Shown in pieces: positions 1-8,053 of a stretch of 13,337 bases of DNA. Positions within the stretch are counted from its first letter, which is position 1. The number at the start of each line of letters is the position of its first letter. Below the pieces are notes generated by a model, which was given only the letters and a program-made list of their open reading frames with translations, was not told where the DNA came from and did no database searches. The DNA lies in assembly GCA_030605265.1 (NCBI GenBank), contig JAUWIR010000047.1, positions 1-13,337 on the forward strand, read 5' to 3'. The stretch comes from Pseudomonadota bacterium. GTDB taxonomy: Bacteria; SZUA-182; DTGQ01. The position numbers and the translations under genes are program-made.

Positions 1-231
1 AGGACGATATAATAACTTGCCTTCTAAAACATTTCTTTTAACAAAAAATTTTTAATTCATTTATATTTCGTTGTTCAAAAACTACCTTAAATAACTAACC
101 GTTCACGTTTATCCGGGCTTTAGTAAGGAGAGTGGCGGCTTTCCAGCATTCTTAAGATTAAATTTTTTAAAAATATCCCCAGTGAAGAAAAAGAAAATTA
201 GATAAAAACCATTCATTACCAGGAGAAAAAA
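1..231. other. Upstream non-coding region
   Basis: No convincing coding sequence is visible in this AT-rich leader. It holds the ribosome binding site of the first gene (AGGAG at about 222-226) and a weak sigma-54-like match at 133-148. I see no convincing sigma-70 promoter and no recognisable riboswitch. The end of any upstream gene lies outside the window. Confidence 0.5.
133..148 (+). promoter_or_regulatory. Weak sigma-54-like promoter candidate
   Basis: The sequence TGGCGGCTTTCCAGCA has the invariant GG (134-135) and GC (146-147) separated by ten bases, plus the leading TGGC of the -24 box. The -12 box reads CAGCA rather than TTGCA, so the match is partial. It lies about 85 bases before the first ATG. 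No AAA+ enhancer-binding activator is encoded in the window, so this is only a candidate and could be chance. Confidence 0.2.
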
Positions 232-855
232 ATGGTTGAAGAACAAAAGACAAAAAAAGTTTTAGTTCTTGACGATGAGCAGGTGATACTCGATGCCTGT
301 CAGGATATTTTGGAGGGAACAGACCTGGAGGTGCTTACCACAACGTCGGTAGAAGAATGCTTCGGGATTGCTAATGAAGGTGACCTTGATCTTTTTGTGA
401 CCGACATAATGATGCCGGAATTAAACGGTGTGGAAGTAGTGGAACGTCTTAGAAAAACAAACCCTCACCTTACGGTTATTGTAATCACAGGTTACCCGTC
501 TATGGTCACTGCCAGAAAATTTATGCGACTTGGGGCTTATGATTATATTCCCAAGCCTTTCACCCCGGAAGAATTTCGCGAAGTTGTCATACAGGCGCTA
601 AGCAAGCAAGACGCTAAAAAGGCCATAAGGGAGACACTGGTATTAGAAATATTGGATCGTTCAGCTGATGATCCGGAATTTCTTGACCGGCTTTATATGG
701 AGGGCTCTGAAGCTCTCAAGGAGTATGATATCAGTCCCGGGGCAAAAGCTGCCATTGTGAGTGGCGATATGAAATGGATTGAAGAAAATGTAGGGGAACT
801 TACTGAAAAACAAATGGTTTGGCTGGTTCAAAGATTAGAGGGAGAAATCTGGTAA
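232..855 (+). CDS. Response regulator, receiver plus non-HTH C-terminal domain
   Basis: A 207-residue two-component response regulator. The CheY-like receiver spans about residues 9-128. It has the acidic pair D14-D15, phosphoacceptor D58 in TDIMMPE, T86 in ITGY and K108 in PKPFTP, so all catalytic positions are intact. The remaining 70-80 residues show no helix-turn-helix, GGDEF, AAA+ or other output domain I know. They form a small, mainly helical tail containing SEALKEYDISPGAKAA, VSGD and a final LEGEIW. The pattern recalls LigA-like (protocatechuate dioxygenase small subunit-type) helical domains, but that is a resemblance only. The start is fixed by AGGAG six to seven bases before the ATG. 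It is the first gene of the formate dehydrogenase cluster and probably receives phosphate from the heme-motif kinase downstream (inference). Its receiver resembles that of the protein at 7396, sharing the ITGY and IPKPFTP motifs. Confidence 0.9.
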   Translation: MVEEQKTKKVLVLDDEQVILDACQDILEGTDLEVLTTTSVEECFGIANEGDLDLFVTDIMMPELNGVEVVERLRKTNPHLTVIVITGYPSMVTARKFMRLGAYDYIPKPFTPEEFREVVIQALSKQDAKKAIRETLVLEILDRSADDPEFLDRLYMEGSEALKEYDISPGAKAAIVSGDMKWIEENVGELTEKQMVWLVQRLEGEIW

Positions 856-867
856 ATAGATAATAGT

Positions 868-968
868 TCACCACTGAGACACAGAGATGATTTTAAAAGA
901 AAAACTTACAGAACAGATAAAAGGCTTGCCTTTTGATTTTTCTCTGTGTCTCTGTGTCTCCGTGGTGA
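868..968. repeat. Intergenic inverted repeat, GAGACACAGAG type
   Basis: The left arm (868-887) and right arm (949-968) are reverse complements over 20 bases with one mismatch. They enclose a 61-base spacer. The right arm is preceded by a further partial copy of the CTCTGTGTCT unit (942-951). The element sits between the response regulator and the flavoprotein gene and ends just before the latter's ribosome binding site. Transcribed, it would form a long hairpin. It resembles dispersed intergenic hairpin repeats seen in many anaerobe genomes (family assignment from memory). Confidence 0.8.
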
Positions 969-987
969 GTTGAACTGGAGACAGATT

Positions 988-2952
988 ATGAGAAAGGTAA
1001 TTCTCGGCACCTGGCAAGATAAAATAATTGACAATCGTCACAAAGAAAAACATTTGATTAACGATGAATTTCCAGAACTAGAGGATTTTGAAGGTGGTAA
1101 CCGGATCAAGGCTTTTGTCGGATGGGACGGTTTTTTTATTTTCGATCTGGATGTTCCCGTCATTGATATGATGAGGGCCTACGTAGAAAAAGTGCAAGAG
1201 GAAAGTTGTGGATACTGCACTCCCTGCAGGGTTGGGACAAAAATAGTTGCTGATAAACTAAGAGATATGACTAACGGTCTTGGTCGAGAAGAGGACTTAA
1301 GGACTATTAAACGGTTGGCCAGGGTAATTCGGGACACCTCCATGTGTGAATTAGGGCACACCTCAATGACTGCTCTTTTAAAAATAATGGAATTAATGCC
1401 TAAAGAATTTGAAGAAGCCATAAAGAACCGGCGTATGATGCGCAAAGGGGCTTATCGGGCCATAGCTACTGCACCCTGTATTGAAGCCTGCCCTGCTCAT
1501 CTTGATATCCCCAGTTATATAGATGCCATACGGGGTGGTAATTATTATGAAAGCTTAGCCATTATTGCCCGCAAGAACCCATTAGCGGGTATTTGTGGCC
1601 GGGTTTGTGTGCGACCTTGCGAATTTGTTTGCAGACGCGCTGAATTGGATGAACCTATTTCCATCAAGTATCTGAAAAGGTTTGTCAATGATCAGATACT
1701 CTCTTATGCTGCCGCCCGATCGAAAAAGGCAGAGACTGTTCCGGTGCGCAGTGATAAACAAGTGGCTGTGATTGGCGCCGGCCCTTGCGGGATGACTGCC
1801 GCTTTTTATTTAAAACAAAAGGGATTTTCAGTTGAAGTATTTGAGGAACTAAATGAGCCCGGCGGCATGAGCGCTGTCGGGATACCTGATTACAGGCTGC
1901 CTCGTGAGGTGATTCAGGCTGAAGTGCGCCGCATTATGGAAACAGGGGTGAAATTCACCTATGGTATGCGCATAGGCTCTGATAAGACCTTGGAAGATCT
2001 AAAGGGTAAGTATGATGCAGTACTGATTGCCATTGGCGCTCATAAAAGCAAGGATGTAGGGATGCAGGGTGAACAAGAAAAACCTGAGGGGTATATATCA
2101 GGGGTAAAATTTTTGCGGGACTTAAATACATTGCATCATATCGGGGAATTTGATCCGCCTGGAGGTACCCATCTTGTTGTTGTCGGAGGCGGTAATGTAG
2201 CCATGGATTGTGCCCGCAGCGCCAAGCGCCTTGGCTACTCGAAGGTGAGTGTGATTTATCGGCGAACGGAAAAAGAGATGCCTGCAGATGAAGAGGAAAT
2301 CCGAGAGGCAAAACATGAGGGAGTTGAATTCAATTTTCTGACCAATCCTACAGGAATGAAAATAAAGGATGGGAAAGTTACCGGATTAACTTGTATACAA
2401 ATGGAGCTTGGCGAACCTGACCAATCAGGTCGTCGCCGGCCTATTGAAATCAAGGGTTCGGATTTTCATCTTGATTGTGATATCCTTATTCCGGCTATTG
2501 GTCAGGCTGTTGATTTATCTTTATTTACCCAAAATTTCCCGGTAAAAACAACTAAATGGGGAACAGTTGTGGTTGATGAGGAAACCATGATGACGGATCA
2601 GAACGGTGTTTTTGCAGGCGGTGACTGTGTAAGTGGCCCTAAAGCTTTGATTGACGCTATGAGCCAGGGTTTGCATGTTGCTCACTGCATCGATCAATAT
2701 CTAGGGGGGCAACCTATGAACATGCCGGAAAATGAGCGCATGTTTCGCCTGATAAAAGCCATGAAGCTGCCTCAAGCACCTGTAAACCGTGTTGGCAATA
2801 AGCCGAGATGCAACCTGGAATCTCGGCCTATAGAAGAGAGAATTATGGATTTTGATGAAATAGAAGGTGGATATAAACCTAAAGAAGCCATCCGCGAAGC
2901 GGAACGCTGCCTGAGGTGTTACCGTATCGCCATGTTCGTAACAGAGGAATAA
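988..2952 (+). CDS. NuoF-like Fe-S / GltD-like NAD(P)H oxidoreductase, formate dehydrogenase beta subunit
   Basis: A 654-residue electron-transfer flavoprotein, likely cytoplasmic, expected to pass electrons between the formate dehydrogenase next door and NADP(H) or NAD(H). Domains in order: a short N-terminal part; the NuoF-type 4Fe-4S domain with C74, C77, C80 (CGYCTPC) and C120; a GltD/DPYD-type two-cluster domain starting at C164-x3-C168 and continuing through GICGRVCVRPCEFVC; a FAD-binding Rossmann fold from about residue 259 (GAGPCG); and a nucleotide site at 395-430 (VVVGGGNVAMD). VIYRRTEKEMPA follows, and its arginines are typical of NADPH-binding relatives. The C-terminus has another CLRC pair. 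The FMN/NADH-binding half of NuoF is absent. The layout and length resemble the SfrB/NfnB-like subunit of Geobacter-type NADPH oxidoreductases. ATG 988 is preferred over GTG 946 because TGGAG precedes it and the upstream start lies inside the inverted repeat. The next gene begins one base after its stop. Confidence 0.9.
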   Translation: MRKVILGTWQDKIIDNRHKEKHLINDEFPELEDFEGGNRIKAFVGWDGFFIFDLDVPVIDMMRAYVEKVQEESCGYCTPCRVGTKIVADKLRDMTNGLGREEDLRTIKRLARVIRDTSMCELGHTSMTALLKIMELMPKEFEEAIKNRRMMRKGAYRAIATAPCIEACPAHLDIPSYIDAIRGGNYYESLAIIARKNPLAGICGRVCVRPCEFVCRRAELDEPISIKYLKRFVNDQILSYAAARSKKAETVPVRSDKQVAVIGAGPCGMTAAFYLKQKGFSVEVFEELNEPGGMSAVGIPDYRLPREVIQAEVRRIMETGVKFTYGMRIGSDKTLEDLKGKYDAVLIAIGAHKSKDVGMQGEQEKPEGYISGVKFLRDLNTLHHIGEFDPPGGTHLVVVGGGNVAMDCARSAKRLGYSKVSVIYRRTEKEMPADEEEIREAKHEGVEFNFLTNPTGMKIKDGKVTGLTCIQMELGEPDQSGRRRPIEIKGSDFHLDCDILIPAIGQAVDLSLFTQNFPVKTTKWGTVVVDEETMMTDQNGVFAGGDCVSGPKALIDAMSQGLHVAHCIDQYLGGQPMNMPENERMFRLIKAMKLPQAPVNRVGNKPRCNLESRPIEERIMDFDEIEGGYKPKEAIREAERCLRCYRIAMFVTEE

Positions 2953-2953
2953 A

Positions 2954-5683
2954 ATGTCGATTATGGTTAAGACAGAAAAGAAAGTAACCCTGATAATTGA
3001 CGGGCAAAAAATAACCGTGCCCGATACTATCACTATCCTGGAAGCAGCCCAAAAAGCCGGGATTAGAATCCCTACCCTTTGCTATCATCCGGCTTTGGCT
3101 GCTATTGGTTCATGCAGGATTTGTATTGTAGAAATTGAAGGGGTTGATCGTCCGGCCACAGCTTGCAATACTGAGGCGCTGGAAGGTATGAAGGTAACTA
3201 CCAGATCTGAGCGACTCTTTGATTTAAGACGAGAAGTCATCAAAATGATCCTGGCCCATCATCCCCTCAATTGTTCACCATGCCCTGAGAACGGCGATTG
3301 TGAACTTCAGGATTTGGCCTATGAATATGATTTGGCTGCCATGGATTTTAATGATTATCATATTCAAACTGAAGGTTTCCCCTGGAAGCCCTTTTCCACA
3401 CCTATACTGGATTATCATCCAAGGCGGTGTATTTTATGCGGCCGGTGCGTAAAAGTATGTTCTGAAATTCGTGGATTAGGTGCCATTACCATGAGTGGTT
3501 CAGGAGCAAAAGCAGTAATTCAACCGGTAATGGCTGATGAACAAACGCCTTCACTCTGTATTTCCTGTGGTGAGTGCATGCGAGTGTGCCCGGTGAATGC
3601 TATTGAGGAAACAATGGGGGGCATAAAGGGAAAACCATGGGAAACCAAGAGAGTGCAGACAACCTGCGGGTATTGCGGTGTGGGATGTCAACTTGACCTG
3701 AATGTGGTCAATAACCAGGTTGTCGGAGTGACTACCAGGGATGATGTTGGGGTAAATAAAGGGCGACTTTGCTCAAAAGGGCGTTTTGGCTATACCTTTA
3801 TTCACAGTGAAGATCGGCTAAGGCGACCTTTAGTGAGAAATGAAGAGGGGAAACTTGAAGAAACCACCTGGACCCGGGCCCTCATGAAAGTGGCCCGGGA
3901 ATTTAAAAGAATAAAAAAAGAACATGGCCCGGATTCTTTAGGCGGGTTATCCAGTGCACGGTGCACAAATGAAGAAAATTATCTTTTCCAAAGATTAATA
4001 CGACAGGTATTCGGCACCAACAATGTTGATCATTGTGCCCGGCTCTGACACTCCTCTACGGTGGCCGGTCTGGCCACAGTGTTTGGCAGTGGAGCAATGA
4101 CCAACTCAATTGATGAGATTGAGCATGCAGATGTTATTTTGATAACCGGGACGAATACTACGGAGAACCACCCGGTAATCGCTCAAAGAATAAAGCGCGC
4201 AGTAGAGCGCGGTACGGCACGATTAGTCGTGGCTGATCCACGGCGAATTGATCTGGTGAATCAGGCCAATTACTGGCTTCGACAAAAGCCCGGCACTGAT
4301 GTTGCCTGGTTGAATAGTCTTATGCATTGGATAATAAAAAAGGACCTTCACGCTCGGGAATATATTGACCGGCGATGCGAAGGTTTTGAGGAATTAGCTG
4401 CTGAAGTGGAAAAATATACTCCTGAATATGCTGAAAAGATCACCGGCATACCGGCAGAGGATTTAAAAGCAGTGGCGGAACTTATCGGCAAGGCTGATCG
4501 CACTACCTTTCTATACGCCATGGGCATCACCCAACATACAACAGGTACCAATAATGTGAAATCTATGGCCAATTTGGCCATGATCACTGGTAATGTCGGC
4601 AGATATGCCACTGGAGTGAATCCTTTACGCGGGCAGAATAATGTGCAGGGGGCCTGCGACATGGGGGCATTACCCAATGTTTTCCCTGGTTATCAGCTGG
4701 TGACTGATCCAAAAGTACGCAAAAAATTTTCTGAAGTGTGGGGGGTAGCCTCATTATCTGATAAACCCGGCCTGACCATGACCCAAATGATGCCGGGCAT
4801 AGGCCAAGGAGAAATAAAGGGCATGTACATTATGGGGGAAAATCCTGTGCTCTCCGACCCCAATGCCGGCCATGTTGAAACAGCCCTTCAAGAGCTTGAC
4901 TTTCTGGTAGTCCAGGATATTTTTCTCACTGAGACCGCCCGCCTGGCGGATGTAGTCCTGCCTGCAGCTTCCTATGCAGAAAAGGACGGCACCTTTACCA
5001 ATACGGAGCGGCGTGTGCAAAAGGTGCGGGCCGCCATTGATCCGGTGGGGATCAGTTTCCCTGATTGGAGAATAATTCAGCGGATAGCACGGTTAATGGG
5101 GGCACAGATAAATTTTTCAACACCAGAGCAAATATTCAATGAAATCCGTCGGACCACCCCATCATACGCCGGGATCACCTATACAAGAATTGAACGAGAG
5201 GGAGGCCTTCAATGGCCCTGCCCTGATATTGACCATCCAGGCACTATGTATTTACATAAAGATGGTTTTAAGAGAGGAAAGGGACTCCTGACAGCCATCT
5301 CTTACAAACCCTCTGCTGAATTGCCGGATAAGGACTACCCTCTTCTGCTTACTACCGGACGGATGCAATTCCATTATCATACAGGGACTATGACCAGAAG
5401 ATGTAAGAGTTTAAGTACTCTGGCCCCTGAGCCGTTATTGGATATTAATCCCCAAAATGCACTGGAGCTTGGTCTTTCAGATGGCGACCTGGTAAAGCTT
5501 TTCTCTCGACGCGGCAATATTAAAATAAAGGTCAATATTAACCATAGTGTTGATGAGGGTGTGGTGTTTTCAACGTTCCATTTTCATGAATCCCCAATCA
5601 ATCGTCTCACCAACGACGTTCTGGATCCGGTGGCCAAAATACCTGAATATAAGGTGTGTGCTGTTCGTGTTGAAAAAGCTTGA
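2954..5683 (+). CDS. fdhA: Selenocysteine-containing formate dehydrogenase alpha subunit
   Basis: A 909-residue molybdopterin (Mo or W) formate dehydrogenase, interconverting formate with CO2 plus electrons in the cytoplasm. The reading frame contains TGA at 4046-4048, which I read as Sec365: the context CARL-U-HSSTVAGL is the family's catalytic motif, and the same frame continues to TGA 5681-5683 without further stops. Domains: NuoG-like 2Fe-2S ferredoxin (C43, C54, C57, C71); His-Cys 4Fe-4S segment (HHPLNCSPCPENGDC); two 4Fe-4S clusters (RRCILCGRCVKVC and LCISCGECMRVCP); the catalytic-domain 4Fe-4S binding site (CGYCGVGC ... LCSKG); Sec365-His366; the conserved NPLRGQNNVQGACDMG segment; and a C-terminal dinucleotide-binding domain (LLLTTGRMQFHYHTGTMTRR). 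AGAGGA precedes ATG 2954. The ferredoxin-rich N-terminus indicates a soluble NAD(P)-linked enzyme partnered with the upstream flavoprotein. A standard gene caller would split this into two false genes. Confidence 0.95.
4046..4094 (+). promoter_or_regulatory. SECIS element and UGA selenocysteine codon
   Basis: The UGA at 4046-4048 is followed by a perfect 6-bp stem, GTGGCC (4061-4066) with GGCCAC (4072-4077), closed by the five-base loop GGTCT (4067-4071). The E. coli fdhF SECIS presents GGUCU at the same position, where SelB binds. A lower stem CTCC (4051-4054) with GGAG (4091-4094) can also form. The position relative to UGA, 12 bases to the upper stem, suits a bacterial SECIS. This implies selA, selB, selC and selD elsewhere in the genome. 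Confidence 0.9.
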
Positions 5684-7403
5684 TTTATATAAGCAGCAAT
5701 ATAAGATACTGTATCCTTTTTTCCGAAGCTTCGGGTTTAAACTTTTTATCTTTATTGCCTCCATGCTGTTTATTTTGGTGGGAGTGAATACCTGGTATAA
5801 TATCCGTACACAAGAGCGACAATTGGTGGAAGAAGTGCTTATGTGGACGGATAATATTGCCCAAACAGTGAAATACTCCACAAGAATTCATATGCTGGAG
5901 AATAATAAGGAGAAGGTCCAGGAAACCATAAATTATATTGCCCAAAACACTGAACAGATTGAACAGATTAGACTGTTTGATAAAGAGGGTAAAATAAGAA
6001 AAACCACCATACAAGGTGAGCGAGGGGAAATGGTAGCCAACCAAGCAGATCATTGCTCCTTATGCCATATAGAAGGGAAATTCAGTGACCCAACGGAGCG
6101 TAACAGACATACAAGGATTATGCAGTCAAGGAGTGGCGATCATCGTGTCGTCAGCCTTACTTACGCTATTGATAATGAAGAAAGTTGCTCTATTAAGTGT
6201 CACCAATACCATCCTGAAACCAAAAAAGTACTCGGCGTATTTGAGGTAACCATGTCTTTGCAGAATGTAGATGAAAAAATTGCCGATTATAGACGCCGGC
6301 TCATTTTAATCAGCGTGATATCTTTTATCGTGATCATTATTAATCTGGGATTGATGCTTTTTTATTTCCTTATACGGCCTCTTAATGCCCTTTTAAATGG
6401 TATTCACAGTTTATCTGTTGGTGATTTTAAAGCTGAAATTCCTGTTTATAGTAATGATGAATTTGGTCTGATTTCTCAATCCTTCAATAATATGGTAGAA
6501 AAACTGAGGAAGGAAGTAGGTTATCGTAAACTGCTTCTCTATGATAGCGCTTTACCTGATCAACAAAAAGGTGAAAAAACGGTTCAAGAAAATGAGGGCA
6601 TAAAACATAATGGGCAAGGGCATGATAGTTTAGGGACCTCATTTGAGGAAATATATGAGAGAATTCAAGACCAAACACACATGAAACTTGTCCGATCAGT
6701 AAAATTGGCTTCTTTGGGGCAGCTTTCTGCAGGTATTGCTCACGAGATTAATAATCCATTGACTGCTGTTTTAAGTTATAGTTCATTATTACTGGAAAAA
6801 GCCAAAACCCCTAAAGAAAAAAAATGGCTAACTGTTATTGTTGATGAAACCAAGCGTTGTCGAAACATTGTTGCAGGACTGCTTGAGTTTGCCAGGCAGT
6901 CAACCCCTGAAAAGATCATCATGCAAGTGAATAATATAATTAAACGATCGATTTCTTTAGTTGAAAACAAAGAATCTTTTCATAATATTGATATAATTAA
7001 AAAATTTGATCCAAATTTACCCAAGGTAAAGGTAGATGGGGGGCAAATTTATCAAGTATTAACAAATCTTTTGATTAATGCGATGGATGCTATGGAGGGT
7101 AAAGGGACCCTGACTGTGGAATCGAAGGTTCATACCATTGAATCAAAGGTCGCTGAAGACCGCCATTTCGTTGAAATATCCGTGACAGATACAGGTCCCG
7201 GAATTTCTCAGAAGAATATGGAGCGGCTATTTGATCCCTTTTTTACCACCAAAGGCCCTACTGGAGGCACAGGCCTTGGGTTGTCCATCTGTTTTGGTAT
7301 TATCAAGCGCCATAAAGGAAATATCACTGTTCGAAGTGAGGTCGGGAAGGGTTCTACTTTTATAATTCACCTTCCTGTTGAAAAGGAGAATGAAGATGGC
7401 TAA
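5667..7403 (+). CDS. Membrane histidine kinase with periplasmic c-type-heme motifs
   Basis: A sensor kinase of about 578 residues. TM1 covers about residues 24-42, a periplasmic region 43-210, TM2 212-236, HAMP 237-285, a linker to about 340, HisKA with phosphoacceptor H359 (GIAHEINNPLTA), and HATPase_c with an N box (NLLINAMDAM), DTGPGIS, FDPFFTTK and GTGLGLS. The periplasmic loop holds C130-SL-CH134, a canonical CxxCH heme-attachment motif, and C174-SIK-CH179, a CxxxCH variant. Covalent heme in the sensor region is therefore likely, suggesting redox or gas sensing; c-type-heme sensory domains are known in Geobacter chemoreceptors. The frame extends upstream into fdhA, so the start is uncertain. 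I favour GTG 5667 (AAGGTG ten bases before it; 17-bp overlap with fdhA), with TTG 5670 as the alternative. The stop overlaps the next gene by 8 bp. No receiver is fused, so the partner is probably the downstream regulator. Confidence 0.9.
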   Translation: MLKKLDLYKQQYKILYPFFRSFGFKLFIFIASMLFILVGVNTWYNIRTQERQLVEEVLMWTDNIAQTVKYSTRIHMLENNKEKVQETINYIAQNTEQIEQIRLFDKEGKIRKTTIQGERGEMVANQADHCSLCHIEGKFSDPTERNRHTRIMQSRSGDHRVVSLTYAIDNEESCSIKCHQYHPETKKVLGVFEVTMSLQNVDEKIADYRRRLILISVISFIVIIINLGLMLFYFLIRPLNALLNGIHSLSVGDFKAEIPVYSNDEFGLISQSFNNMVEKLRKEVGYRKLLLYDSALPDQQKGEKTVQENEGIKHNGQGHDSLGTSFEEIYERIQDQTHMKLVRSVKLASLGQLSAGIAHEINNPLTAVLSYSSLLLEKAKTPKEKKWLTVIVDETKRCRNIVAGLLEFARQSTPEKIIMQVNNIIKRSISLVENKESFHNIDIIKKFDPNLPKVKVDGGQIYQVLTNLLINAMDAMEGKGTLTVESKVHTIESKVAEDRHFVEISVTDTGPGISQKNMERLFDPFFTTKGPTGGTGLGLSICFGIIKRHKGNITVRSEVGKGSTFIIHLPVEKENEDG

Positions 7404-7776
7404 AATCAAATTGCTTATCATTGATGACGAAAAGGTAATTCAACAAAGCTGTTATGATATTTTTACTGAAAAAAGTAATCGTTATGATATTTTTACTGCT
7501 TCCTCAGGCGATGCAGCCCTTGACAAACTTGAAAAAAAATCCTTTGATATCATACTCACCGACCTTAAAATGCCGGGCATGTCGGGGCTTAAACTGATTT
7601 CAACCATCAGGAGTAAATTTCCCAATATGGCCATTATTGTCATCACAGGATATGCAACTGTGAAAACTGCTGTAGAGGCTATGAAACTGGGGGCAATTGA
7701 TTTTATTCCCAAACCCTTTACCCCTGATGAGATTTTTTCTGCTGTTGAAAATGTCGTCTCACAGATGAATGATTAG
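7396..7776 (+). CDS. Stand-alone receiver protein (CheY/Spo0F-like)
   Basis: A 126-residue single-domain response regulator consisting of the receiver only. Acidic pair D10-D11, phosphoacceptor D56 (TDLKMPGMSG), T84 (ITGY) and K106 (PKPFTPDE) are all present. ATG 7396 is chosen because GGAG (7384-7387) sits eight bases before it, and it overlaps the kinase stop by 8 bp, which implies translational coupling. With no output domain it must act by protein contact or as a phosphorelay carrier, perhaps passing phosphate to or competing with the regulator at 232 (inference). A decayed partial copy of this gene lies at 8799-8917. Confidence 0.92.
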   Translation: MAKIKLLIIDDEKVIQQSCYDIFTEKSNRYDIFTASSGDAALDKLEKKSFDIILTDLKMPGMSGLKLISTIRSKFPNMAIIVITGYATVKTAVEAMKLGAIDFIPKPFTPDEIFSAVENVVSQMND

Positions 7777-7777
7777 A

Positions 7778-7801
7778 AAGGAATATCGGTCCTTCTTTTT
7801 T
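7778..7801 (+). terminator. Weak Rho-independent terminator candidate
   Basis: Just after the receiver stop codon, AAGGA (7778-7782) pairs with TCCTT (7790-7794) around a seven-base loop. A T-rich run, CTTTTTTT, follows at 7795-7801. The stem is only five pairs, so termination would be inefficient, but the position at the end of the cluster fits. Confidence 0.4.
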
Positions 7802-8053
7802 AGGGATGTTTTTGGTAGAGTAACATTTTTTCTCCCTAATAATTCTGCTTGGAAAAAATCCTGCCTGCAAGAAATTAAAATTTCTATCGTCTTTTCTCTT
7901 CTTTTTAGTCCACTGCTTAAATCACAACTATCAAAAACAACCTTTTCGGGTTAAATACAGCAATTCTCACTTTGACATGATTTGGATCAAGGTAACAATT
8001 ATATTTTTTTTAAGACATAGGTTTCATAATTAGAATTGTTGGGTTAAATATAT
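7802..8053. other. Gene-free stretch with FNR-like box
   Basis: No supported gene. A 61-residue frame at 7769-7954 lacks a ribosome binding site and family features. The only structured signal I see is the FNR/CRP-type half-palindrome at 7977-7990. Confidence 0.5.
7977..7990. promoter_or_regulatory. FNR/CRP-type binding-site candidate
   Basis: ATGAT-TTGG-ATCAA matches the FNR consensus TTGAT-N4-ATCAA at nine of ten positions. FNR-family proteins are common regulators in anaerobes. No intact gene begins downstream within several hundred bases on either strand, so either it is a relic of a lost promoter or the match is fortuitous. Confidence 0.3.

Noticed and set aside
946..987. Upstream GTG start for the flavoprotein
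   Set aside because: It lies within the inverted-repeat arm. ATG 988 has its own ribosome binding site and suits the domain start.
5547..5666. Extended N-terminus of the histidine kinase
   Set aside because: It lies wholly inside the fdhA coding sequence in another frame and shows no family-like sequence.
4061..5683. A separate GTG-started formate dehydrogenase gene
   Set aside because: It is the in-frame continuation of fdhA after the UGA selenocysteine codon. The GTG is part of the SECIS stem and no ribosome binding site precedes it.
7769..7954. Small 61-residue plus-strand gene
   Set aside because: No ribosome binding site, overlap with the receiver stop, a terminator-like hairpin inside it, and no recognisable domain.
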